Assembly (NCBI GenBank): GCA_022606425.2 | Contig: JAHDVF020000016.1 | Span: forward strand, 4,060,501-4,124,500 | DNA: 64,000 nt | From: Lepidostoma basale | Lineage: Eukaryota > Arthropoda > Insecta > Trichoptera > Lepidostomatidae | Reading direction: 5' to 3' | Shown here: positions 11,693 to 22,598 of the stretch, one piece after another | How positions within the stretch are numbered: the stretch's first letter is position 1 | How the letters are laid out: the number at the start of each line of letters is the position of its first letter | Program-made: the position numbers and the translations under genes | The notes under the pieces: generated by a model | Told to the model about the DNA's origin: nothing | Database searches by the model: none | The model's input: the letters and a program-made list of their open reading frames with translations, nothing else

Positions 11693-12049
11693 AATAACAG
11701 CCCATTCGTGATGTTAATTATCATTCTCATTGATAATTTCAATGGTAGATTAAATTATTATAACATGTCATACACTCCACGTTCGAGTGACATTGATTTT
11801 TTTAATTTACATGCAAACCACTTCATTATAGCGCAAATAGTGGTGGGCAAACATACAAAATCAATTTTGAATGTCGATACTTTTTACCAATGCATAAAGG
11901 AACCCCGGAATTTCTGGATTATAACAAATGTCGACTTGTAATAATCCAAAATTTGTCACCCGTAGGTTATTGAAACAAATCATTAGGCAGACTTTTATAT
12001 GAATACATAAAATATAACATTTTGCAGTTCTATGAGCTCTAAAATATTT

Positions 12050-12270
12050 CCCAGGCAGTGCATGCCAAACTGACCGGTGGGCCGGACATGTATAGAGAAT
12101 GCCATCATCGCATTAATACAACAAGATCCTGGAAGGATACCCAGGTGGAAGAAGGAAGGTATGCAGGCCAAGGTTACTATGGGAAAACAAAGGATTAGAG
12201 ACGTTGGATGCTAGGATTGATGGAGGCCAAGTTTGATATCGGCTGTAGGGCCATCGAAGAAGAAAAATAA
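12050..12270 (+). mobile_element. LINE C-terminal fragment
   Basis: The translation resembles 'RWAGHVYRMPS' followed by a short degenerate tail ending in GAAGAAGAAAA. It is one more truncated non-LTR piece. Confidence 0.45.
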
Positions 12271-12394
12271 AATTTAAAAAATCGAAACCTGAAAGAAACT
12301 AATGTAAATCCGGTACAAATAAAGATGATTCTTTAAGAGTTATGTATAACTTGAGTAATAAAATACGTCAAGTTATTTTTTTTTTACTATTTCG

Positions 12395-12535
12395 TCACGT
12401 ATAGGCACCTCTTATGGGGAGTTGAAGAGAGTTGCCGAGGACCGAGCGCCGAGAGTGGAAGAGGAGATACGTCGCCTTGCTGCAGACCAATATTTAAATT
12501 GAGACCGGAGAAGAATATTGTTTCGCTATTTTAAG
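12395..12535 (+). mobile_element. LINE C-terminal fragment
   Basis: The frame reads SYGELKRVAEDRAPRVEEEI, RRLAAD and then a stop. This is the same terminal block as SYADLKRAAQNREKWKRIIE in the longer copy at 49.7-50.2 kb. Confidence 0.55.
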
Positions 12536-13067
12536 ACTAACATCAGGGATTTAAATCAAATGGTACTATTATAGAATTTAGAATTTTTTTAATAAAATGG
12601 ATAATTATTTTGAAGTAGGAATCAGGACATGTCATGGTTGAACCCAAGTACTCTGAATCAGGAGTCAAGTGTTCTGTCCCCCAAACCACCGTAATACTCG
12701 TAACTCTTTGGAGAGTTGAATTCATAGGAAAAAATAACAATTTGGTTCATTATTTTCTCTCTCATTTGATGATATCCTAACATGACGAAATATGTAAAAC
12801 AAAAGTGTACTTGATGAATAAAAAAAAATAGGACTGAAAAAAGATTTTTTTTATTACAAGTATAATATTTCGCTATGAACTGTTTTTAAAGTTAACGATG
12901 TTAAGATTAATTATGAGTATATTATAAGAGAATAATATTATAATGTACCTATCATAAAATAATGGATAAAACTGAATGTAAACTAATTTCACATATTTTC
13001 TTCTATGTTCGCCATACTTTGTGTTGTAGATGTTTTATTTGTCTTTTTCTTTTCTTATACACTTTGT

Positions 13068-13330
13068 ACAATATATACAACACTAACATTAAAAACATTT
13101 TTAATTACACATCAGACATGTTTCAGATAACCGGTCCTTCTTCAGTGATACATGTTATAAAGATAAATATTTAAAATATTATAAAATTGTTTACAAATAT
13201 GATCAGTTGTGATAGATGATATATTATGAATTATGATATATATGATAAATATTATGTATCAATTTATCTTACGTAATTTTAATGTCTGATATGTAATTAT
13301 TTAAAAAAAAATGTTAGTGTTGTATATATT
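13068..13330. repeat. Foldback repeat A with hammerhead-like core (copy 1)
   Basis: The left arm (ATACAACACTAACATTAAAA to CATCAGACATG) and right arm (ATGTCTGATATGTAATTATT to GTTAGTGTTGTATATA) are inverted repeats. Only the left arm keeps the ribozyme-like centre. The same ~390-bp element, including its flanks with TTCTTCTATGTTC, recurs at 33960-34345. It lies about 320 bp upstream of the ionotropic receptor start codon. Confidence 0.8.
13107..13153 (-). ncRNA. Hammerhead-ribozyme-like motif A1
   Basis: Read on the minus strand: a strand at 13153-13146, the core CTGAAGA (13145-13139), a short imperfect hairpin (stem II), GAAAC (13124-13120), AT, GTC (13117-13115), then a strand at 13114-13107. 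The first and last strands pair over 8 consecutive positions (five Watson-Crick, three G-U) as stem I. The order and the invariant bases CUGANGA, GAAA and GUC match a hammerhead with a two-base-pair stem III. Stem II is weak in this copy. Cleavage activity is inferred, not shown. Confidence 0.55.
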
Positions 13331-13646
13331 ATACAAAGTATATAATATAGAAAAAAACAAATAATTTCACATAAATTAAAAGCTTAATAAACTGTTTCAA
13401 AATATTAACTATGTAATTACAAAATAATATAATTGAATGGAATGTTCTATTAAGTTCGGTTGTTCCATGATAGTCTCAATAAAGTTGTAATATAAAAAAA
13501 TGGCTTGAACATCTCTATTATAGTAATTATTGGCTGAAAATAAATAGCATCGAAATTAAAGCAGTATTCATTGTAAAAGCAAGATCGCCTTTATCGTTGA
13601 TTAAGTCGCTATACTATAAAATACATTTATTATTTTAATTAATGAA

Positions 13647-14870
13647 ATGTTTACTAGACAAACTTTTGTAATATTCTTTGTAATTGTGCATTTAAATTGG
13701 CTGGTTTCGCTTAGTTACTTCGAAGAGTTTCGTCAACCCACTGGAATCAAAAAGCTAGAAAAAATATTATTGAAAGATTTACGATTTTATAAAGCTCTTG
13801 ATATCGTGATGTGCAGAGGAGAAGACAGTGGTTTTTATTCGCTCAATCAAGAGAGAATATTTCTTATAATTATTAATATATTAAATAAACAACATTCTTT
13901 ATATGTGACTGATATTCAAGCTGGCAAAAAATATAATTCTCCAGTGACGCCAAAGTTGTATGTAGTAGAAGAAAACAGCACTAGGAATAAAGATTTTATA
14001 AACCTAACTCTAAATATTGCACCAATTAGCATTGTTATAGAAATTTGTCAAATCTGTCATAATGATTCAAAGAGTATTCAAGAACATTATAAAAATGCTA
14101 ACAAATCATCTAGTTTTACAGTTGTGCGATATTGTACGGAACAGAAAAGAGGTAATTTTAAATACGTTATTCAGAAAAGCGATCTGAGAGATGATGAGTT
14201 GGCAGAAAATTTCAATGTATCGGAATTTGATAACAGAAGTGTTCTTATAAGACGATTTTCCTTTGTTAACAGCGTTCAATCAATCATCTCGACATTGAGT
14301 GAATCTCTTGAAAATAACACTGAAAACATTATTACAAACATAGAGAGCCACTTAGTCAAAAGTAATATTGTTTTCTGTAGATTCAAACAAAGAGAAGTCA
14401 TTAACCTTGCAGAGAGAAATGACATGAAAAAAAAACGTAATACGTATTCAGAATACTGTGAAGATAATGATGTAGTTAGTATAAACAATCATTTGGATGC
14501 TAGTGACTTTGATTTTGCGTTGCCAATTTCCGGTAGAGATTGCCCAATGTTTTGGAGAGCAAGAACAGATTTGATCCACCAAGTGTTGCGAAGTATCCAT
14601 TACAATGTTTGGATATGCCTGACCGCATGGCTGCTCCTCTCGATGCTTTGCAGTGAATTAATTGGCAACCTCCAGCAGGAGGGAACAGAAGATAAAGAAG
14701 TCTCTAATGAATGTTCAAGATCATCTGAACAACAATTGCAGTTGAATGTGTTTACTTTAATTGCTATTATTTTAAGGCAGCCTATTCGATATACCATAAG
14801 AAAACCTATGTATAAGGTGTTTATAGGAAGTTTATTTATATTTGGTGCAGCATTTTCTGGAGGGCTTCAG
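13647..14870 (+). CDS. IR exon 1
   Basis: It holds 408 codons from the first ATG of the open frame, chosen because a hydrophobic signal peptide (FVIFFVIVHLNWLVSL) follows directly. The exon ends after GGGCTTCAG at the donor GTATAT in phase 0. Reading through the donor would stop four codons later (VYKQ stop), after membrane segment 2. Confidence 0.88.
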
Positions 14871-15463
14871 GTATATAAACAATGAAAATAACTACTTGAA
14901 AGAGCTTTATATGAGTAGAGCTAATATAAAAAACTTTTGTTTTAGAACGCTATTTTGAAAATCTGCGTTATCAATTCTGCTGCAGATGTCAAAAAAACTT
15001 TCAAACAAACTACATTTGATCGTTTATGTATTGCAGAGTAAGTAAAGTATAATAATTAGAAGATTTTAAGCTATTTGAAAAAAGTGGCTTTGGATGATAC
15101 CCTTGTGGTACTCCCATTAAAATTCTTAATTATTTCAGATTTAAAAGTAATCCGAAGCTAAATACTATTGTGACAGGCTGCATCTATAATGACAAAATGA
15201 TAACTTATGCCTTTCCGAAACACTCTCCTTACTTTGAGGATTTCAACAGAGCATTGCATCAATTAACAGACACCGGGCTAATCAAGCAGTGGCAGCATCA
15301 GTTGTGTTTTGCCCAAACTTTTGATCTTATGTCTACAATGAGAAGAAATCAATCCGGCAGAATAACTTATTTCACAACGTTGTTCCTGATTACTGTTTTT
15401 GGCTTGCTAATTGCAGGCATAACATTAATATTAGAAATTTGGTATAGTAAGATAGTTTCTTAA
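13647..15463 (+). CDS. Ionotropic receptor (divergent IR), 3 exons
   Basis: Joined exons 13647-14870, 14946-15037 and 15139-15463 give about 546 residues. This is a ligand-gated cation channel of the ionotropic-glutamate-receptor-like (IR) superfamily, expected in chemosensory neuron membranes. Seen: a signal peptide (residues 1-23), an extracellular half with several N-glycosylation sequons, membrane segment 1 near 321-340 (VWICLTAWLLLSMLCSELI), a pore stretch (QLNVFTLIAIILRQPI), membrane segment 2 ending FIFGAAFSGGLQ, an S2 lobe with FPKHSPYFEDFNRAL and LIKQWQHQLCF, and a last membrane segment close to the C-terminus. Ligand and subfamily cannot be told; the divergent sequence argues against the Ir8a/Ir25a co-receptors. 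All splice sites are GT-AG and phases fit, so it looks functional. ATTAAA at 15609 and AATAAA at 15827 are candidate poly(A) signals. Confidence 0.88.
14946..15037 (+). CDS. IR exon 2
   Basis: The acceptor TTTTGTTTTAG precedes AACGCTATTTTG. The 92-bp exon encodes NAILKICVINSAADVKKTFK and QTTFDRLCIA, the start of the S2 ligand-binding lobe after membrane segment 2, and ends with GA before GTAAGT (phase 2). The introns on either side are only 75 and 101 bp. Confidence 0.85.
15139..15463 (+). CDS. IR exon 3
   Basis: The acceptor TTATTTCAG restores the codon GAA across the junction. The exon gives FKSNPKLNTIVTGCIYNDK, the conserved-looking FPKHSPYFEDFNRALHQL segment, and the last membrane segment (YFTTLFLITVFGLLIAGI), and ends with TAA after KIVS. 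The very short cytoplasmic tail is usual for IRs. Confidence 0.88.
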
Positions 15464-15900
15464 AATTTCCTTGATTCATGATTGAGAAAACAAAGTTTCA
15501 GACTGAGAAATTGGAATTATTTGGTATTCAAAATGGGTATCAAAAAAATTGCGAAAAGAGTTTTGAAATGAAAGCAATATACATTACATTTATATTAATG
15601 TTCTATTGATTAAAAATACATTAATAATCAATTTCAATTTGTACTATAGGTTTTCTATAATCATCTACGTATTTGGTCCCTAACCATACTATATTAATTT
15701 AAAAAAATCGATTTTTCAAACACTTATATTTTAGTTAAGGTTAAAAGAACTATAAAAATATAAGGGGAGCCATGAAATGCATAGATATTTGTAATATGGA
15801 ATTTGATATTATAACCGGCACATTCGAATAAATGAAGGAAATCCATAGTAATATGAAGCTAAAAAATGGTAATTGTAAAAACTAAAATCACAGCAACAAA
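15464..15900. other. Probable IR 3' untranslated/downstream region
   Basis: AT-rich sequence without ORFs or recognised repeats. It contains ATTAAA at 15609-15614 and AATAAA at 15827-15832, either of which could end the receptor transcript. Confidence 0.4.
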
Positions 15901-15904
15901 AACA

Positions 15905-16250
15905 AACCATCACTTTTTCCGGGAGAATAGGCAGAGAGAATGGACTGCCACACTACCCTATCATGACAAAACTATCTAGATTCTTCCACATTCATATAGC
16001 GAGTCATACATACGTCGATTCTTTCGACTTCTATCTCAGCCACAATTTAACATTTGATCAGTCCATGATTTATCAATCTTTCTTGACTCTGTACTACATT
16101 TTTGCATCCATGCTTTCCATATGTCAAACCAATGCAGCGATCCTTTCATAATTTTGTTCATAATACTTTCTTCCGATCTACATTCCTTCCTGATATCAGT
16201 ATTCGTTATAAGTTAAGTTCTGTTATACATCTTTGAATTTTATAAATTCA
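15905..16250 (-). mobile_element. LINE 3' end (GTTA-tailed family), decayed
   Basis: AACAAACCATCACTTTTTCC, then GGGAGAATAGGCAGAGAGAA, is the reversed 3' end of the family. The body (ATAGCGAGTCATACATACGT, TTTGATCAGTCCATGATTTA) is strongly diverged and has no usable frame. Confidence 0.55.
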
Positions 16251-16419
16251 AGATAATTGATTTGATAAGGAGATTCACTTTATTGCTTAAGCAGAATTTA
16301 AAATACACACAATATAACTGTGCATATACCAAAAAATTATTCAAATAAAATTTATCCATAATAAAGCTAGTATGTTATTTCTTATAATTTATCCTGTTAG
16401 AAAGTTGCATACTGACTAG

Positions 16420-16935
16420 CTAACTAACCATCATGCCATTTCCATGGAGGGGTAGGCAGAAAGGATGGACTGCCTTACTGGTCTTTCCTGACATACCCCT
16501 TGAGCTTCCTCTACATTCATACAACGTAACCAGAAGCCTGGCTTGCTTAAGAAATTTTGAATCAAAACCCCCAAATCTAAGTAGCAATGTTCCCATCAGA
16601 CGTAAGAGAAAAAGCCACAAGAGCTGAACCTCTGTAAGCCAGAAGAGGTTTTGATTCAAAATTTCATACGCAAGCTGGGTTTCTGGGCTTCTATGGGAGT
16701 ACCGCCCACTGATTGTGACATCCACGCATGTCGATTTTTCCGACTTCGAATGTAGCCGTCTTTAAACATTTATTAATTTGGTCACGTCATGCTTTCCTAG
16801 GTCTTCCACGGCTTCCCTTTCCACTTACACTACATACTTGTATCCAACTTTTTAACCATCCTTCTCTCTTTTATTCGTTCCATATGCCAAAACCATCTCA
16901 GGGATCCTTTTTAAAATTTTAATGATGCAATCACC
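16420..16935 (-). mobile_element. LINE 3' end carrying a MITE
   Basis: The reversed 3' end CTAGCTAACTAACCATCATG, then GGAGGGGTAGGCAGAAAGGA, begins the element. Its body resumes at 16712 (TGTGACATCC, ATTAATTTGGTCACGTCATG, the reverse of the 'TWHDQIN' block). A 181-bp MITE interrupts it at 16531-16711. Confidence 0.75.
16531..16711. mobile_element. hAT-type MITE (truncated end) inside LINE
   Basis: It shares TTAAGAAATTTTGAATCAAA, the CTTCTATGGGAGTACCGCC end and the AGAGGTT block with the perfect 204-bp MITE at 35124-35327. Here the left end lacks the outer ~16 bases. The flanking octamers AACGTAAC and ATTGTGAC agree at 5 of 8 positions, consistent with a decayed 8-bp target duplication. Confidence 0.7.
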
Positions 16936-19900
16936 TGCTTTGCGCTACTGTGTGTGTACTGTGTTTTAAAATAAAAGAAATATAACATAACATTTATATT
17001 TATTATTAACAATCATAATATCAGTCTAAGAGACTAACAAATATTGCACTATCAGTTCAAACTATATAATTTAAATAATTTATCAGAAAAGGGAAAATTT
17101 AAAACAGGAAACTTTAAAATAAATAAATTTTTGTAATCTATTGCAATAAGATCACACTATACATTAATCTCACATAAAACTTTGTGGCACCCCAGTAAAT
17201 CTGTATTTACATAACAATTACACATTACATAGTTGTATTTACATATTTCATAATATTTATTTTGCAAATAAAAATATTTAGTAACATCATAGAATTTCTT
17301 ATTTATAAGTATTAAATATTTTTCAATCTAAACTATTTTTTTTATCACCAAGGAATAAATTATATTTATAATGATTTAGAATATATTTCTTTTAAATAGT
17401 TTTTGTACTTAAACCATACATTAGATAGGTACTTACAATATTTATTCACTTACAAGGTAGTTGGTTACTTAATCACAAAGCGTGATAAAATTATTACATT
17501 TGAATATCATCTAAATATGTTAGAGCATTCGCTTGTTATTGTTAACAGTAGTTTGAAAAAGAGGTATTTAGGAAGACGGTTAAAAAATAAATTAACTTAT
17601 AATATATCTTGAAAGTAATAGAACACTTTAAATTTTATCAGAAAATAGTGTGGCTACATTATTTGAAATACATACGAGTATATACATATATAATTAAAAC
17701 ACATTGCGTTTCTATTTAGTTCTTACGATATTCCTATATATATCATAAAACTCAAAAAGGACAAACAGTATGCTTTATCAATAACAAGAATAACAGCAGA
17801 GAGGAAATTGTTCATCTAAAAGAGAAGGAATTTTATCTGGAAGAAAAAGGGAGAGATGTAATATTAGAGTATTATTGCTTTTGTGTTATGTATAGTATAC
17901 TATCAATTATGGACTATTTAGTTATTCTATACATTTGTGTATGACTGTACCTAAAGACAATCTTCGTAAAAATATATTTTATGTTAGTTCAGAAATAGGC
18001 ATTCAATTTATTGATATTATGAAATATGTAGGAAGTTAGTCTTTTAATTCAGAGAATGTCTATGGAAAAAATACATTAATTTTTTTGTACAATCTATGAG
18101 CTGTCAAAATGAACATTGAAGATAAGTTTGAATTGTTATTGTGTTGTTTTGACATATCAAATATATTCTGCAAAGTAACAATAGAGAAATTTCATATTTA
18201 GCATTGCAAAGATGGAATTATAATCATATTGCTTCTTAGTTTTGTAATTTAATGAAAATAAAAATAGAATGTCTGAAGTTGGAATATCAACAGCTCTAAC
18301 AAAGATACTAGTACCTAGTACCTAATTGAAATTGTAGTGAGATATGGAAAATTAAATAAAAATATATTGGTGTGATAATATACGTTCTCTGAATTGTTTG
18401 ACTGTAGTTTATAATTTATCTAATTAATCTAGTATTGGTTAATATACTTAAAAATATCACTACTTTGAGTGTGCTTCGTGACATATTTGGATTTTTTTCT
18501 CTCCGTATATTAAGTATTTTTGTAAGTTTTGTTAATTTTTTTGTGCACTTGTCAAAATCTAAGCCAGATCACTATATGTGCACATCATGTGAAAATCCAT
18601 TACTGTGAGGCATTTCAAAATGAATAAAACTGTATTAGAGTTTCAATTGAATATGTAACAATCTTCATCTTTGTAAATTTTTCATTTTCTATAATTTGCA
18701 AATGATCTGCTGATATTTGGCACCACATCTGCATAATATTACATGCTGTACTTGTAAAATAAAAAAAGTAGTAGCTATTCTACTACATTACGCATAACAG
18801 TTTAACCATCTATGAAAATACTGGAAAGCAAATCGGCCAAAAAGATAGCGAAAAAAACTATTTGTTTTTTTTGTTAATATGATTTAAGAACATGCCTACA
18901 ACAAAATATGGTAAGTTCTCTAGTTATGTGGCTCAGTTGGGTTTATTATTTTTCAATGTATAATCACGAAATAAAATCCACTAATGGATTGTGAAAAGAT
19001 GAAGGTAAAAAGCAAATAAAACAACGTTTTCAATTCTAATAATTTATTGATAAGTAATGCAGGACATAACATAATATATTAAGGGTACTAAAACTTTAAG
19101 CCGACAGCAGTCCTATTGCTTTTTCACAAACGAAAAGTACTCTTTATATAATGAGATTCTGAGATGTTTTCTTTATAAAAATTTATCATCCATGCAGATT
19201 ACTAAAAACTTACGGGTATCATCGCTCGGTAAAAATAACCATGCAACTAAGTACATATTTTAGAACATATTATCACATATTACTCAACATGCTCGAGCAA
19301 AATAATTATTCTACGTGTTGTATGAGTACGCGCATCCGTCAGAGACGGCGCCGACAGTACTCATGAATAGTTTCTCTACAGATACAGCTACGAGTCAATT
19401 CCAATCATCCATTGAGTTCCACCATTGAAGCAGCTTCGGGAACTGCGCGGTGGAAAGAAAAAAATACTACGCAATCTACTGTTCACAAATATTAACCAAC
19501 ATTTACAATAAGAGACAGTTTTTGTTTCTTATTAAGCAATACATTATAAAAAATACTAGATCATAAACTAATTTTGTAATCAACCGAACAAAAGTAATTT
19601 TTTTTATTTTTTATAGTTGAGCAAAAAGGATTTTTAAAACACTTTTTTTAAATGTTAACTGCAAAAATTCTTCAATACAATAAATTATGCTTCTGTTTCT
19701 CGCACTGAATGTTTATTTATATTAAAGACTAATTTAATAAAATAAAACGTAACAAGTTGCGATAAACACTGATTAATTAATAATAGTCAGCTTGTAAAAC
19801 CAAGCTGCGGTAAATATTAAACATGCTCTGTGAACATTAACTAGGTTAAAATCCACCATTACATTTCTTCTTAAACGAGCACAAATGTAAATAAACAGTC

Positions 19901-20063
19901 TTCGAAATGAAAAGTTTACAAATTCTCAATGGTAATTAAAACGTTATATGGTTACTAAATTAAGTAGCAATCAAGACAACAGTCAACCTATGTTCTAAAT
20001 TTTAAGAATTACATCGAACCATGATAGTAAGAAAATAGCAAACCTAACAATTTATAAAGAGTC
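16936..20063. other. Long AT-rich stretch, few repeats
   Basis: I find no convincing ORF, transposon end or RNA gene in these ~3.1 kb. A less AT-rich patch lies near 19310-19450 (CGCATCCGTCAGAGACGGCG). With 20503-22499 it forms the intergenic space between two convergent genes, and part may be a long 3' untranslated region of the PDZ gene. Confidence 0.4.
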
Positions 20064-20071
20064 CTTTAGAT

Positions 20072-20494
20072 CAGTGCTCCGCAACCGGTGTGCCGTGAGC
20101 CAGATGCAGGTGTGCCGCGGCTATATCTCAAGCCACGTCGGAACTCGTGAATTACAAAAGAGTCGACTCTTTCGTAAATCAGTTCAGGAGATATTGGTGA
20201 CATTTTTTTGTTTATTTTAGGTCATTCGTGAAAAATCGGTTGCGCTGATTTCTACTCGCTGGAAGTTGCTGGCGACCTAAATTTTTTAACTTAACAGCGA
20301 CTTCCGATCATTCGGGATGAGCAAAAAAAACGTAGCTGCTGATTTCTACTAGCCGGAAGTCGCCAATGAGCTAAAAAAACATCTCCTGAGGTAATTGACG
20401 CCCGAATCCAGACCAAATTTTAGGTTTTGGTGTGCCGCGGAATTCTAGGAAGAACTTTTGTGTGCCGTAGGTGAGAAAAGATTGCGGAGCACTG
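20072..20494. mobile_element. hAT-type MITE with 8-bp target duplication
   Basis: The ends are inverted: CAGTGCTCCGCAA at 20072 and TTGCGGAGCACTG ending at 20494. The flanking octamers CTTTAGAT (20064-20071) and TTTTAGAT (20495-20502) match at 7 of 8 positions, the duplication length of hAT elements. The interior (GTGTGCCG repeated near both ends, GAAAAATCGGTTGCGCTGAT) has no coding capacity, so it is non-autonomous, 423 bp. Confidence 0.9.
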
Positions 20495-20502
20495 TTTTAG
20501 AT

Positions 20503-22499
20503 GTATGCAATTGAATAAATATAATGTTTAATTAAAAAATAATTACTGTATAACCTGTTTACTTATGATAAAGAATTAAAAAAAGAATAAAAATCACTTT
20601 ACTTTTTAAAAATTAACCTCTTGTTGTCGGTTCAATGAAGTGGTTCGATATAGCAACAAAAATATGAAGTATATAAAAAAAGAAAGAAAGAAGAATTAAA
20701 TGAATATAAAAAAGATCATAAAACACCACATTTAAAAATTAATCTTTCGGCATGTAATGTACAGTAAGGCATAAAATAATCACAAGTTTACAGTGACATT
20801 ATTAATTGTAAACTGATTACAGACAAATACGGTAATACAAACAATTGCAATATCGGTTAAAATAGTGTGAAAAATTGCAAAACAGTTGAGTGAGTATTTA
20901 CACAATAACAATGAAATATAAATATTATGTACTATTGGACAGCAAAGACAATTTATTCTTAGACAACAGGCAGTGAATCATGTAAACTAACAATGTAATT
21001 ATGCACAATTTTACATACATACATATTTACATGTAAAGAATCAGATTCTTTCGCTGTTAACGATTATAAATACTAAACGGAAAATATAATACTTCCACAG
21101 TAAAATAATAAAATAAAAGGAATAATGGTATATCATTGATGTGTACATTTAAAAGAACACCTACAGATATTAATTTTGTATATTCAGTTATTTATAAACA
21201 CAAGTTAGTTGCAACAGGTTTCGGGAAACAGTTATCCACAAAATCGTGAGAATTTTAGCAATCCCTTAACTGATTCTATGCCGGAACCGTCTATAGACAG
21301 TCTATAATCCCGTGCAAGGGAGGCCAAGCATACAAAATAGACATCTATAGATGCGGTACTTAAACACTTAATATATAGCTAAGTTTGACTCTTTTAAATA
21401 ATCTAATATTTTAAATGTACAGTAACATCTCTTGCCACCATGTTGAAATAATAAGATGCAACATGTTGTAGTGAATTATTGATATTACATTGATTAAAAA
21501 AAAAGCTTTAACCAAAATGCGTTGCTTCGTAGGGTTGACACTCGTCATACATTTGCCCTCTAGATTCCTATATATTTTTTTTGGGAATTACAGAAATCCC
21601 CGTTAGTTGAAATTCGTATTCATATTTGACGTGTTTGATTTCATTTATAACAATAAGTTATGTGTCAACCCTGTCGAATTGTGAAAATACATATTTTTTT
21701 TCTCGATAAATGAAGCCATAAATGAAGCACGGATCATTTATATAGTAAATCTTTATTACGGACTTTTAACCTATTTCCAAAAAAAGATGTTCTCAATAGA
21801 TTTGATTTTTCAAAAATATTACCGGCTTTGGGGTCCAGTCATATGAATACCTCCTGGCATTTAAAAGGTTGAGAAATAAAATTATTATAAACAATATATG
21901 AGATAAAAACAGAACATTAACACCTCACAATTAAATGGCAAAGGGTTAAAACATTTGTATTCGATATTACTTAAAATGTCCTATATTTTGTTCACAAGTT
22001 GTGTATTAAAATTTCACGGTAATGAATATTGTTTTATTGAGAACAATTGTTTCCTGAAACCTGTCGTTGCTGATTCGTAAAAATAAATATCAATATAAAA
22101 AAAATAATTGAATGTTACGAATTTATTTTGATAGTCATATTTTTAAAAACTCAAAGTTCTGTGGAAGTAAATGTACTGTAAAAGAACAAAACACCGACTG
22201 GTGTATAAGTACATATCACAATTTTACTAAAGATTTAGTGTAGAGACACATCACACTAAATAACACTATTCACTAGAATCATCTTGCGGTCTAAATGAGT
22301 ATTACTTAATTTAGAATATAACATTATTTTATTACTTAATTAGTTTGGAAACAACACCATTTGGTAAAATTCTAGAAGTCCTCCGATCCAAGAATCACAA
22401 TATGGTATAAAGTTATGACTGAATAAAACAAATACTGTTTAATAAGGAAATGAGATCACATATTTGATGCAAAATATTTTGAGGTTAACTTAAGTGTCA
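20503..22499. other. AT-rich region downstream of the PDZ gene
   Basis: Directly after the PDZ stop codon on the minus strand. AATAAA on that strand at 22333-22328 lies 167 bp past the stop and is the nearest candidate poly(A) signal; more occur further on (22031). I see no ORF or transposon, so the stretch is best read as 3' untranslated region plus spacer. Confidence 0.4.
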
Positions 22500-22598
22500 C
22501 TATTGCCGCAGTACCGTGATGCAGATGGAGCCGCGTAGTATCCTCAGCAGGTCAATGACTTGTGGTGTGGTCATTGATGTAATGTTCTCATCATTAAC
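22500..22598 (-). CDS. PDZ gene terminal exon (end of last PDZ)
   Basis: After acceptor AAATTTACAG it encodes VNDENITSMTTPQVIDLLRI and LRGSICITVLRQ, then TAG at 22502-22500. The stop falls two residues after the last PDZ strand, so the protein ends as a free PDZ domain and the phosphatase present in PTPN13 is absent from this transcript. Confidence 0.92.
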   Translation of the reverse strand, partial: VNDENITSMTTPQVIDLLRILRGSICITVLRQ

